From Hydrogenophaga sp. (GTDB lineage: Bacteria > Pseudomonadota > Gammaproteobacteria > Burkholderiales > Burkholderiaceae), in assembly GCA_025458545.1 (NCBI GenBank), contig JALOSH010000134.1:1-6203 (forward strand): 6,203 nt of DNA, written 5' to 3'. Within the stretch, counting starts at the first letter, position 1, and each line of letters starts with the position of its first letter. The translations under genes were made by a program, and so were the position numbers. Of the stretch, positions 1-5,746 are shown one piece after another. The notes beneath the pieces are model-generated. The model worked only from the letters and a program-made list of their open reading frames with translations. It was not told the origin of the DNA and ran no database searches.

Positions 1-369
1 GCCCTGCTCAAGCCCAAGGCTGTGAACCAGCTGGCCGGTTCCTATGACTTCGGCCTGGCCCGCGTGTTCCTGACCTACCGCGATGACGGTAACTTGGCCG
101 CTGCGGCCGACACTGGCTACGCCTTGGGCGCCACCGCACCGGTCGGCCCTGGCTCGCTGTACTTCTCGTACAACGTGCGCGAACAGGCCACTGCCGATGC
201 CAAGACGGTCATCGGTGGATACAAGTACAACCTGAGCAAGCGCACCCAGGCCTTCGTGAACGTCGCCCAGCGCAACGCCGCTTACGCTGGCGCAGTCGTC
301 ACGGCCAACGGTGGCAACGGTGCCAAGAAGAGCACTGGCTTCGGTTTCGGTCTGCAGCACAGCTTCTGA
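1..369 (+). CDS. Outer-membrane porin, C-terminal fragment (5' end outside window)
   Basis: The reading frame is open from the first base and encodes 122 residues before TGA, so the true start lies upstream; the GTG at 22 is an internal Val codon. The fragment shows alternating polar and hydrophobic beta-strands (for example GSLYFSYNVREQ and QAFVNVAQ), the motif NLSKRT that recurs near the end of the next gene as SLSKRT, and a C-terminal aromatic strand GFGFGLQHSF ending in Phe, the BAM-recognition signature of outer-membrane barrels. By family knowledge this is the last part of a 16-stranded trimeric general porin (Omp32-like, Gram-negative porin superfamily) that passively admits small, often anionic, solutes. 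It aligns along its length with the C-terminus of the porin at 628-1614 but is clearly diverged, so the two are paralogues rather than a recent duplication. All five Gln codons are CAG, unlike the second porin. It is followed by two hairpins that end its transcript. Confidence 0.9.
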   Translation, partial: ALLKPKAVNQLAGSYDFGLARVFLTYRDDGNLAAAADTGYALGATAPVGPGSLYFSYNVREQATADAKTVIGGYKYNLSKRTQAFVNVAQRNAAYAGAVVTANGGNGAKKSTGFGFGLQHSF

Positions 370-375
370 TCGGTG

Positions 376-395
376 CAGCTGACACCCGTCAGCTG
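376..395 (+). other. Short hairpin just after the porin stop codon
   Basis: A perfect 8-bp inverted repeat, CAGCTGAC / GTCAGCTG, encloses a 4-base loop (ACCC) and starts seven bases after the stop codon. It has no T tract, so it is not a terminator by itself. Sixteen bases further on begins the real terminator. The same order, a small hairpin followed by a GCAA-loop terminator, occurs after the second porin. A likely role is protecting the mRNA 3' end from exonucleases; this is inference. Confidence 0.5.
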
Positions 396-410
396 TTGAC
401 TGAGAAGCCC

Positions 411-443
411 AAAACCCCGCTCCGCAAGGAGTGGGGTTTTTTT
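411..443 (+). terminator. Rho-independent terminator of the first porin
   Basis: The stem AAACCCCGCTCC (412-423) pairs with GGAGTGGGGTTT (428-439) around a GCAA tetraloop, with a single G-T wobble. It is followed by an uninterrupted run of seven T (437-443). This is a canonical intrinsic terminator. It separates the first porin from the second, so each porin is probably transcribed on its own. Confidence 0.93.
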
Positions 444-559
444 ATGGGGCTGCTGGGCGAGAGGCTGTTGTGACAGGTCGGTGTGTCAAAAAGCCCACAT
501 AACACGGTCCGGATGCGGTTGTTTCAGGGTTTTCCCGCGAACTTTGGGCTGAACAGGGC

Positions 560-608
560 TAGGATTGCTCGGTCAGTCAAGTTTCAACCGGGTCCGATGG
601 TCGGGCCC
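560..608 (+). promoter_or_regulatory. Possible -10 element and leader hairpin of the second porin
   Basis: TAGGAT at 560-565, preceded by GGGC, is the best -10-like hexamer in the 184-base gap after the upstream terminator, but I find no good -35 at 16-18 bp, so the promoter call is weak. Transcription from it would start near 572 and give a leader of about 55 bases. Within that leader GGGTCC (590-595) and GGGCCC (603-608) can pair with one G-U wobble around a 7-base loop. This places a hairpin seven bases upstream of the ribosome binding site AAGGAAG (616-622). It could modulate porin translation or serve as a small-RNA target; neither can be shown here. Confidence 0.28.
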
Positions 609-627
609 CACACCAAAGGAAGTCTCC

Positions 628-1614
628 ATGAAAAAATCTCTGATCGCTCTGGCCGTTCTGGGCTCCGTCGCTGGCGCCGCCCAAGCACAATCCGCCGTCA
701 CCCTGTATGGCATCGTTGACCTGTGGGTTGGCAGCGCTTCCACCACCGTGGGCGGCGTCAAGACCAGCACCACGCAAATGACCTCTGGCGGCATCAGCAC
801 CAGCCGTTGGGGCATGCAAGGTTCGGAAGACCTGGGCGGCGGTTTGAAGGCTGTCTTCAAGCTCGAGCAAGGCTTCAATGCCGACAACGGCACCGCAAGG
901 GGCACCAACACCGCCTTCGGTCGTCAAGCCTATCTGGGCGTGCAAGGCGGTTTCGGTACCGTGACCCTGGGCAACACCTGGACCGCCATGGACGACATCC
1001 TCGGTGCTTCCAACAGTGGTTTCGACTCGGCCCTGTCCGCCAGCAACACCGTGTTGGTTGTGCCTGAAGTCTACGCCGGCAATCCGGGTAATACCATCAA
1101 GTACGTGTCGCCCAGCTTTGGTGGCATCAGCGCTGGCTTCAGCCACTCGCTGAAAGAAGCCAACGCCGACGGTGGCGTCACCGACTTCAGCTTGTCCTAC
1201 GGCGCTGGCCCCATCGCTGCCAACTTCGCCTACCAAACCCAGCGTCAAGCTGGCGATGATCTCAAGCTGACCGCTCTGAACGGTTCTTACGACCTGGGCG
1301 TGGCCAAGTTGTTGGCCAGCTACGGTCAAGCCAAAGAAGGTGCTCTGAAGGCAACCGACCTCCAGTTCGGTGCCGATGTGCCCCTTTCGTCGGCCCTGAC
1401 CCTGTCGGCTGGTTACGCACAGTCCAAGGACAACGCCGCCCTGGGTAACGGCAAGCGCACCGGCTTCGGTGTGGCCGCTTCGTACAGCCTGTCCAAGCGC
1501 ACTTCTGTGTACGCTGGCGCCCGCAGCTCCAAAGCCAAGGATGGCGCGACCCTGGTTGACGGCACGTCTGAAAAGGCCTCCGTCTACGCCGTCGGCCTGA
1601 AGCACACCTTCTGA
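628..1614 (+). CDS. Outer-membrane general porin, complete (Omp32-type)
   Basis: The product has 328 residues, normal for betaproteobacterial porins. The ATG at 628 follows AAGGAAG (616-622) with 5-base spacing and begins a Sec signal peptide, residues 1-20, with MKK, a hydrophobic core and an AQA cleavage site before Gln21. The mature protein opens with the family start AVTLYGIVDLWVG (23-35), then SRWGMQGSEDLGGGLKAVF (59-77) and FGRQAYLGVQGGFGTVTLG (97-115). The segment after that corresponds to constriction loop 3. It ends SVYAVGLKHTF with terminal Phe for BAM insertion. It forms a trimeric outer-membrane channel for small hydrophilic solutes. Two points stand out: Gln is mostly CAA (10 of 13) where neighbours use CAG, suggesting high expression or separate ancestry, and Asn116 follows TVTLG where relatives, from memory, usually have Arg. 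It could be called Omp32/OmpC-like; substrate selectivity cannot be read from sequence. Confidence 0.96.
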   Translation: MKKSLIALAVLGSVAGAAQAQSAVTLYGIVDLWVGSASTTVGGVKTSTTQMTSGGISTSRWGMQGSEDLGGGLKAVFKLEQGFNADNGTARGTNTAFGRQAYLGVQGGFGTVTLGNTWTAMDDILGASNSGFDSALSASNTVLVVPEVYAGNPGNTIKYVSPSFGGISAGFSHSLKEANADGGVTDFSLSYGAGPIAANFAYQTQRQAGDDLKLTALNGSYDLGVAKLLASYGQAKEGALKATDLQFGADVPLSSALTLSAGYAQSKDNAALGNGKRTGFGVAASYSLSKRTSVYAGARSSKAKDGATLVDGTSEKASVYAVGLKHTF

Positions 1615-1620
1615 TCTTCC

Positions 1621-1636
1621 GCTGGCGCGAGCCAGC
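1621..1636 (+). other. Short hairpin after the second porin stop codon
   Basis: A perfect 6-bp stem, GCTGGC / GCCAGC, closes on a GCGA (GNRA-type) tetraloop six bases after the stop codon, with no T tract. Together with the terminator at 1653-1688 it copies the two-hairpin arrangement after the first porin, although the sequences differ. It is probably an RNA-stability element; this is inference. Confidence 0.4.
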
Positions 1637-1652
1637 TGAGGTTTTGAAAGTC

Positions 1653-1688
1653 AAAAAAAACCCGCTGCGGCAACGCAGCGGGTTTTTT
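1653..1688. terminator. Bidirectional rho-independent terminator between porin and comEA-like gene
   Basis: The nine-base arms CCCGCTGCG (1661-1669) and CGCAGCGGG (1674-1682) form a perfect stem around a GCAA tetraloop. The stem is flanked by eight A (1653-1660) on the left and six T (1683-1688) on the right, so each strand presents a GC-rich hairpin followed by a U tract. The porin converges on it from the left and the minus-strand comEA-like gene ends 25 bases to its right, so it can terminate both. Confidence 0.93.
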
Positions 1689-1712
1689 CTTGGGCGAATG
1701 GCTTCGGCGGGC

Positions 1713-2066
1713 TTAGGGCTTGGGCGCAGGCTCTTTGGGCGTGGCTGCCACGGCCGGTTTGGGTGCGGGCTTGGCCGGTGCTTTGGCCGCGCTGCTGGCC
1801 TTGAAGGCTGTGCCGTTCACGGTGAGGCCTTCGGCCGAGAGCTTGGCCGCGCGTTTTTCGCCGATGCCGGGCACGCGCTCAATCAGGTCGGCCCAGTCCT
1901 TGAACTTGGCGGCTTTGCGCTGTTCCAGCATCTTGCCGGAGGTGCTGGGGCCGACGCCCTTGATGCTGTCGAGGTCGGCTTCGCTGGCGGTGTTGACGTC
2001 GACAGCGGCCATGGCCACCGAGGCGGCCAGACTCAACAGAACGGCCAGGGTTTTGCGAAAGAACAT
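1713..2066 (-). CDS. ComEA-like secreted helix-hairpin-helix DNA-binding protein
   Basis: The product has 117 residues. The chosen ATG (complement 2064-2066) has AGGAG nine bases upstream (complement 2076-2080) and begins a clean signal peptide, MFFRKTLAVLLSLAASVAMA, cut before Ala21; the longer frame upstream lacks these features. Residues 22-85 are a ComEA-type double helix-hairpin-helix unit: VDVNTASEADLDSIKGVGPSTSGKML (hairpin KGVGP at 36-40) and DLIERVPGIGEKRAAKL (hairpin VPGIG at 65-69). By family knowledge such proteins bind double-stranded DNA without sequence preference in the periplasm, and in competent bacteria pull incoming DNA across the outer membrane. There is no transmembrane anchor as in Firmicutes ComEA; the short secreted form is usual in Proteobacteria. 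Residues 86-117 are a low-complexity Ala/Lys/Pro tail with repeated APKP-like units, probably disordered and basic. It is a single-gene unit; no other competence gene is visible, so a role in transformation is inferred. Confidence 0.9.
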   Translation of the reverse strand: MFFRKTLAVLLSLAASVAMAAVDVNTASEADLDSIKGVGPSTSGKMLEQRKAAKFKDWADLIERVPGIGEKRAAKLSAEGLTVNGTAFKASSAAKAPAKPAPKPAVAATPKEPAPKP

Positions 2067-2188
2067 GTTGGGTGACTCCTGAAGGGTGTGTGACAAAGAG
2101 GCTGTGCACCTTGCGCAGCCCCGCCGTGAATATGTCCGTTTCATGACGCCGGGTCGAGTGCTGCGCGCCGGGGTCGTCCCTCAACCGG

Positions 2189-2216
2189 GGGACACGCCCG
2201 ACCACCCGGCTACACT
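2189..2216 (+). promoter_or_regulatory. Possible sigma-70 promoter of the DUF3047 lipoprotein gene
   Basis: GGGACA (2189-2194) and TACACT (2211-2216) are separated by 16 bp and each match four of six consensus bases. Transcription would start near 2223, giving a leader of about 25 bases before the GTG at 2248. The region is GC-rich, so chance matches are possible; the position relative to the start codon is the main support. Confidence 0.35.
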
Positions 2217-2247
2217 CGCCGCACGAAACCACGGGCCTTGAAAAGCG

Positions 2248-3027
2248 GTGTCAACCACAACGGTGCAGGATGTTCTGAAGCGGCTGGCTGGCGTGTCGCT
2301 GGCCCTGGCCTTGATGGCCTGCGCTGGCGGGTCTGCGCGCCAGCAGGCCAGCACCGGCGAGGCCGAACTGCAACGTGCCGCGCAGTCTTTGTTTCAGGTG
2401 CCCGGAAATGGTCGCTGGGAGGTGTTCCATTTTCCGGGCAAGGTGGTGGCGCCTTTTGAACCGGTGTCCCGGCAGGGCAGGGCGGCGTTGCGGGTGCAGG
2501 CCGAGCGCTCGGTGAGCGTGCTGCGCCAGCGTTTCGAGCCCGGATTGCCTGCGGTGGGCGTGCTCAACTTTTCCTGGAAGGTGGACGCCCTGCCAGACGG
2601 CGCCGACCTCAAGGACGCGGCGGCGACGGATGCACCGGTGCGCATTCTGCTGGCCTTCGAAGGCGACCGCACGCGTTGGAGCCCACGCGCCCATCGGTTG
2701 TCTGAGCTCAGCCGCTTGCTCTCCGGTGAGCCCATGCCCTATGCGACCCTGACCTATGTCTGGAGCCGTGACGATGCCTTGGAAGCGGTGTTGAACAACC
2801 CGCGCACCGATCGCATCCGCAAGCTGGTGGTGGACAGCGGCAGCGCGCAGCTGGGGCAGTGGCGCGACCACCAGCGCGACGTGCGGGCCGATTTCATCCG
2901 GGCTTTTGGCGAGGAACCCGGCCCGCTGGTGTCGGTGGCGCTGATGACCGACACCGACAACACCGCCACGGCTTTGCGGGCCTGGTACGGACCTTTGAGC
3001 TTGGTGGCGCCATCGAATGCACCGTGA
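2248..3027 (+). CDS. DUF3047-family lipoprotein
   Basis: The product has 259 residues. An in-frame TGA at 2239-2241 means translation cannot start earlier than the GTG at 2248, and no strong ribosome binding site precedes it; the GTG at 2263 (codon 6) is the alternative. The N-terminus has Lys11-Arg12, a hydrophobic stretch and the lipobox LMAC with Cys25, so the mature protein is probably lipidated. Residues about 47-255 match my memory of DUF3047: RWEVFHFPGK (56-65), LNFSWKVDALPDGADL (106-121), TYVWSRDDALEAVLNNPRT (169-187), LVVDSGSAQLGQWRDHQRD (193-211), DFIRAFGEEPGP (215-226) and TDTDNT (234-239). The function of this family is unknown; the conserved Trp and Asp/Asn residues suggest a beta-rich ligand-binding fold, but that is speculation. 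After Cys25 come Ala26 and Gly27, with no Asp at +2, so outer-membrane sorting by Lol is expected. It stands alone between the comEA-like gene and the transporter operon. Confidence 0.85.
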   Translation: MSTTTVQDVLKRLAGVSLALALMACAGGSARQQASTGEAELQRAAQSLFQVPGNGRWEVFHFPGKVVAPFEPVSRQGRAALRVQAERSVSVLRQRFEPGLPAVGVLNFSWKVDALPDGADLKDAAATDAPVRILLAFEGDRTRWSPRAHRLSELSRLLSGEPMPYATLTYVWSRDDALEAVLNNPRTDRIRKLVVDSGSAQLGQWRDHQRDVRADFIRAFGEEPGPLVSVALMTDTDNTATALRAWYGPLSLVAPSNAP

Positions 3028-3040
3028 TGGGTCGGGTTGT

Positions 3041-3074
3041 GCTGTCACCTTCGGGTAACACCCACGCTGACAGC
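3041..3074. repeat. Inverted repeat in front of the transporter operon
   Basis: GCTGTCA (3041-3047) and TGACAGC (3068-3074) are perfect 7-base inverted arms, with a smaller GGGT / ACCC pair (3053-3056, 3060-3063) inside the 20-base spacer. It lies between the DUF3047 stop and the substrate-binding protein gene and its right arm overlaps a -35-like hexamer. It has no T tract, so it is more likely an operator or stem-loop than a terminator. The arms are 27 bp apart centre to centre, wider than most dimer operators. Confidence 0.4.
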
Positions 3075-3094
3075 AGGAACAGATGTTGCATAGT
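3067..3094 (+). promoter_or_regulatory. Possible sigma-70 promoter of the peptide transporter operon
   Basis: CTGACA (3067-3072; five of six to the -35 consensus) is followed after 16 bp by CATAGT (3089-3094; four of six to the -10). Transcription would start near 3101, about 29 bases before the ATG at 3130. The -35 overlaps the right arm of the inverted repeat at 3041-3074, so a protein bound there could compete with RNA polymerase. Sequence match only. Confidence 0.38.
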
Positions 3095-3117
3095 TCGGGT
3101 TTCGTCAAAAAACCCTT

Positions 3118-3126
3118 GAGGTGATC
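3118..3126 (+). promoter_or_regulatory. Very strong ribosome binding site that decides the start of the binding-protein gene
   Basis: GAGGTGATC is a nine-base perfect complement to the 3' end of bacterial 16S rRNA and sits just before the ATG at 3130. The in-frame GTG at 3121 lies inside this site and would otherwise be called as the start, adding three residues. The ATG is therefore the correct start. Such extended complementarity fits a highly translated periplasmic protein. Confidence 0.85.
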
Positions 3127-3129
3127 AAC

Positions 3130-4701
3130 ATGCAACTGCGCTTCACTCTTCTGGCCACGGCGCTGGCTGTGGCCTCTTTCGGCGCCCACGCCAAGACCTT
3201 CAAATGGACCAGCGCGAGCGACATCCCGACCTGGGACATCCACTCGCAGAACAACGCACTGGCCAATGGCGTTCACGCGTCGGTGTACGAGTCGCTGGTG
3301 TACTACAACAGCCGCACCTTCAAGATCGAGCCGGTTCTGGCCACGGCCTGGAAGCAGATCACGCCGACGCAGCTGCGCATGACCTTGCGCCAGGGCGTGA
3401 AGTTCCACGATGGCTCGGCGTTCACCGCAGACGACGCCGTGTTTTCCCTGATGCGTGCGCTGGCCAAGACCTCGAACTTCGGTATCTACGCCCAGGGCAT
3501 CGACCGGGTGGTCAAGGTGGACGAGAACACCATCGATGTCTTTACCAAGGACCCCAATCCGGTGCTGCTGAACCAGATGACCGAGCTGCGCATGATGAGC
3601 AAGGCCTGGGCTGAGAAAAACAAGTCGGTCGAGCCCAAGGACATCAAGACCAAGGACGAGAACTTCGCCCACCGCAACGCCAACGGCACCGGGCCTTTTG
3701 TGCTCAAGGAGTGGCAGCCCGACCAGAAACTGGTGCTGACCCGCAACCCGGCCTGGTGGGGCAAGGCCGAGGGCAATGTGACCGAGGTGATCTACACGCC
3801 GGTCCGGGCCACCGCCACGCGCATGGCGGCGCTGCTGTCGGGCGAGGTGGACTTTGTGCTCGATCCCAGCCCGCAAGATTTGCCACGCCTGCGCCAGGAC
3901 GCCAACCTCAAGGTGATCGATGGCGTCGAGAACCGCACCATCTTCTTCGGCATGGACCAGTTCCGCACCGAACTGCCGGGCAGCAACATCAAGGGCAAGA
4001 ACCCGCTGAAAGACCAGCGTGTGCGCAAGGCGCTGTACCAGGCGATCGACATCAACACCATCACCCGCGTGACGCTGCGGGGTCTGGGTCAAGCCACCGG
4101 CGCGCTGGTGTCGCCACAGGTCACCGGCTGGACCGAAGCGGTGCACAAGCGCTACCCGTTCGACGTGGCCGCCGCGCAGAAGCTGCTGGCCGACGCGGGC
4201 TACAAGGACGGTTTCGAGGTCGACTTCGCCTGTCCGAACAACCGCTACATCAACGACGAGCAGATCTGCCAGGCGGTGGCGGCCATGTGGGCCAGGATCG
4301 GCGTGAAGGCCAAGCTGCGCACGCTGCCGCTGGTGACCTACTTCCCCATGATCCAGCGCTACGAGGCGAGCATCTACATGCTGGGCTGGGGCGTGCCGAC
4401 GTTTGACGCGCTCTACAGCCTGCAGTCGCTGACGCGTTCGGTGGGCGCGGGCGGTGACGGCAACTACAACGTGGGCCGCTACAGCAACCCGCAGATGGAC
4501 GCGCTGGTGGAGCGCACCAAAAAGGAGACCGATCTGAAGCGCCGCACCGAGCTGCTGACCCGCGCGCTGGCCTTGCAGAACGAAGACGTGGCGCACATCC
4601 CGCTGCACAACCAGGTGATTCCATGGGCGATGAAGAAGAACATCGACGTGGTGCACCGCGCCGACAACCGGCTCGACTGGCGTCTGATCAAGGTCAACTG
4701 A
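3130..4701 (+). CDS. ABC transporter periplasmic substrate-binding protein, family 5 (peptide type)
   Basis: The product has 523 residues, typical of DppA/OppA-like proteins. Residues 1-21 are a Sec signal peptide ending AHA before Lys22; there is no lipobox, so the mature protein is soluble in the periplasm. Family 5 landmarks appear in order: the early strand FKWTSASDIPTWDIHS (24-39), the signature region ATAWKQITPTQLRMTLRQG (71-89) with VKFHDG (90-95), FTADDAVFS (98-106), GTGPFVL (186-192), NPAWWG (206-211), and LKDQRVRKALYQAID in the second lobe. The only two cysteines, Cys368 and Cys380, lie in ACPNNRYINDEQICQ and probably form a disulfide in the periplasm. These proteins bind peptides, dipeptides, or similar ligands such as glutathione or N-acyl compounds and deliver them to the membrane permease. 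The neighbouring permease and M20 hydrolase favour a peptide or N-acyl amino acid ligand, but ligand identity cannot be deduced. A 61-base gap with a hairpin separates it from the permease gene. Confidence 0.95.
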   Translation: MQLRFTLLATALAVASFGAHAKTFKWTSASDIPTWDIHSQNNALANGVHASVYESLVYYNSRTFKIEPVLATAWKQITPTQLRMTLRQGVKFHDGSAFTADDAVFSLMRALAKTSNFGIYAQGIDRVVKVDENTIDVFTKDPNPVLLNQMTELRMMSKAWAEKNKSVEPKDIKTKDENFAHRNANGTGPFVLKEWQPDQKLVLTRNPAWWGKAEGNVTEVIYTPVRATATRMAALLSGEVDFVLDPSPQDLPRLRQDANLKVIDGVENRTIFFGMDQFRTELPGSNIKGKNPLKDQRVRKALYQAIDINTITRVTLRGLGQATGALVSPQVTGWTEAVHKRYPFDVAAAQKLLADAGYKDGFEVDFACPNNRYINDEQICQAVAAMWARIGVKAKLRTLPLVTYFPMIQRYEASIYMLGWGVPTFDALYSLQSLTRSVGAGGDGNYNVGRYSNPQMDALVERTKKETDLKRRTELLTRALALQNEDVAHIPLHNQVIPWAMKKNIDVVHRADNRLDWRLIKVN

Positions 4702-4716
4702 TTTCCGACGGATCAA

Positions 4717-4751
4717 AGGGGGTCGCGCACCGCGGTGGCGACCCTCTCTTT
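4717..4751 (+). terminator. Intergenic hairpin between binding-protein and permease genes (attenuator or mRNA stabiliser)
   Basis: AGGGGGTCGC (4717-4726) pairs with GCGACCCTCT (4738-4747) with one G-T wobble. The enclosed CAC/GTG (4728-4730, 4735-4737) extends the stem past a one-base bulge to a CGCG loop. A pyrimidine tract, CTCTCTTTC, overlaps and follows the right arm but is not a clean U run. By analogy with other ABC operons (for example malE-malF), such a structure raises the level of the binding-protein mRNA over the permease mRNA through partial termination or protection from exonucleases. Full termination is unlikely, because the permease gene begins 12 bases later with no promoter visible. 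Confidence 0.65.
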
Positions 4752-4762
4752 CGTTCCAAACG

Positions 4763-5743
4763 ATGCTCGCATTCATTCTCAGGCGCTTGGCGCAGGCGGT
4801 GGTGGTCATGGTCACCGTCGCCTTCATCGCGTTCATGCTGTTCCAGTACGTCGGCGACCCGGTGGTCTTCTTGCTCGGCCAGGACGCCACGCCCGAGCAG
4901 GTGCGCGAGCTGCGCGCCGACCTGGGGCTGGACCAGCCCTTCATCATCCAGTTCTGGCACTTTCTGGCCAACGCATCTCAAGGCGAGTTTGGGCTGAGCC
5001 TGCGCCAGGGCACCAAGGTGTCGCGCCTGATCGCCGAGCGCTTCCCGGCCACGCTGGAACTGGCGCTGGTGGCGGCCTTGCTGGCGCTTCTGATCGGCAT
5101 TCCCATGGGCGTTTACGCGGCACTCAAACGCGGCACCTTCATCAGCCAGCTGTTCATGACCATCTCGCTGCTGGGTGTGTCGCTGCCGACATTCCTGATC
5201 GGCATTCTGCTGATCCTGGTGTTTGCGGTGCAGCTGGGCTGGCTCCCGAGCTTTGGCCGGGGCGACGTGGTGCAGATGGGCTGGTGGAGCACCGGGCTGC
5301 TGACACCCAAGGGCTGGCAGCACATCGTGCTGCCCGCGGTGACGCTGGCCATTTTCCAGCTCACGCTGATCATGCGGCTGGTGCGCGCCGAGATGCTGGA
5401 GGTGCTGCGCACCGACTACATCAAGTTCGCCCGGGCGCGGGGCCTGACCCAGCGGGCGGTGCATTTTGGGCATGCGCTCAAGAACACGCTGGTGCCGGTG
5501 ATGACCATCACCGGCCTGCAGCTGGGTGGGTTGATCGCGTTCGCCATCATCACCGAGACGGTGTTCCAGTGGCCTGGCATGGGGCTGCTGTTCATCCAGG
5601 CGGTCACGTTTGCCGACATCCCGGTGATGGCGGCCTACCTGTGCCTGATCGCGCTGATCTTTGTCGTGATCAACCTGATCGTCGACCTGTTGTACTTTGT
5701 CGTCGATCCGCGCCTGCGGGTCGAAAAAGCGGGCGGTCATTGA
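4763..5743 (+). CDS. ABC transporter inner-membrane permease, DppB/OppB type
   Basis: The product has 326 residues, within the family range. MLAFILRRLAQ is the usual N-terminus of this group, so the ATG at 4763 is right although no Shine-Dalgarno sequence is visible in front of it. Membrane segments are expected near residues 9-30, 96-118, 130-156, 188-208, 245-264 and 288-313, six in all. Between the first two lies the periplasmic region with DATPEQVRELRADLGLDQP (41-59), a B-subunit hallmark. The EAA coupling loop is clear: EVLRTDYIKFARARGLT (213-229) and HALKNTLVPV (237-246), which contacts the ATPase subunit. TETVFQWPGMGLLF (264-277) and the terminal DPRLR (315-319) are also family features. 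It forms half of the transmembrane pore together with a C-type permease not present in this window. It is probably cotranscribed with the binding protein; translation may depend partly on the hairpin just upstream. Confidence 0.95.
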   Translation: MLAFILRRLAQAVVVMVTVAFIAFMLFQYVGDPVVFLLGQDATPEQVRELRADLGLDQPFIIQFWHFLANASQGEFGLSLRQGTKVSRLIAERFPATLELALVAALLALLIGIPMGVYAALKRGTFISQLFMTISLLGVSLPTFLIGILLILVFAVQLGWLPSFGRGDVVQMGWWSTGLLTPKGWQHIVLPAVTLAIFQLTLIMRLVRAEMLEVLRTDYIKFARARGLTQRAVHFGHALKNTLVPVMTITGLQLGGLIAFAIITETVFQWPGMGLLFIQAVTFADIPVMAAYLCLIALIFVVINLIVDLLYFVVDPRLRVEKAGGH

Positions 5744-5746
5744 ACA

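Noticed and set aside
577..1605. Minus-strand open frame of 342 codons opposite the second porin
   Set aside because: It mirrors the porin almost exactly, and its Gly/Val/Gln-rich translation is what the reverse complement of porin codons gives. There is no independent signal.
1..1614. Recent tandem duplication of the two porins
   Set aside because: The shared C-terminal parts align, but identity is limited to scattered motifs such as GSYD and LSKRT, and codon use differs. They are old paralogues.
2148..2218. GCCGGG/CCCGGC and CGAGTG/CACTCG inverted pairs in the divergent intergenic region
   Set aside because: The arms are six bases, over 50 bases apart and not nested with each other, which is expected by chance in such GC-rich DNA.
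3097..3115. GGGTTT / AAACCC hairpin as a terminator after the DUF3047 gene
   Set aside because: The stem is only six base pairs, the A-rich loop is not terminator-like and no T tract follows. It lies inside the probable leader of the binding-protein gene.
2251..4971. Long minus-strand open frame of 906 codons opposite the lipoprotein, binding-protein and permease genes
   Set aside because: It crosses three well-supported plus-strand genes, its translation is rich in His, Arg, Gln and Val typical of antisense frames in GC-rich DNA, and no domain or ribosome binding site is recognisable.
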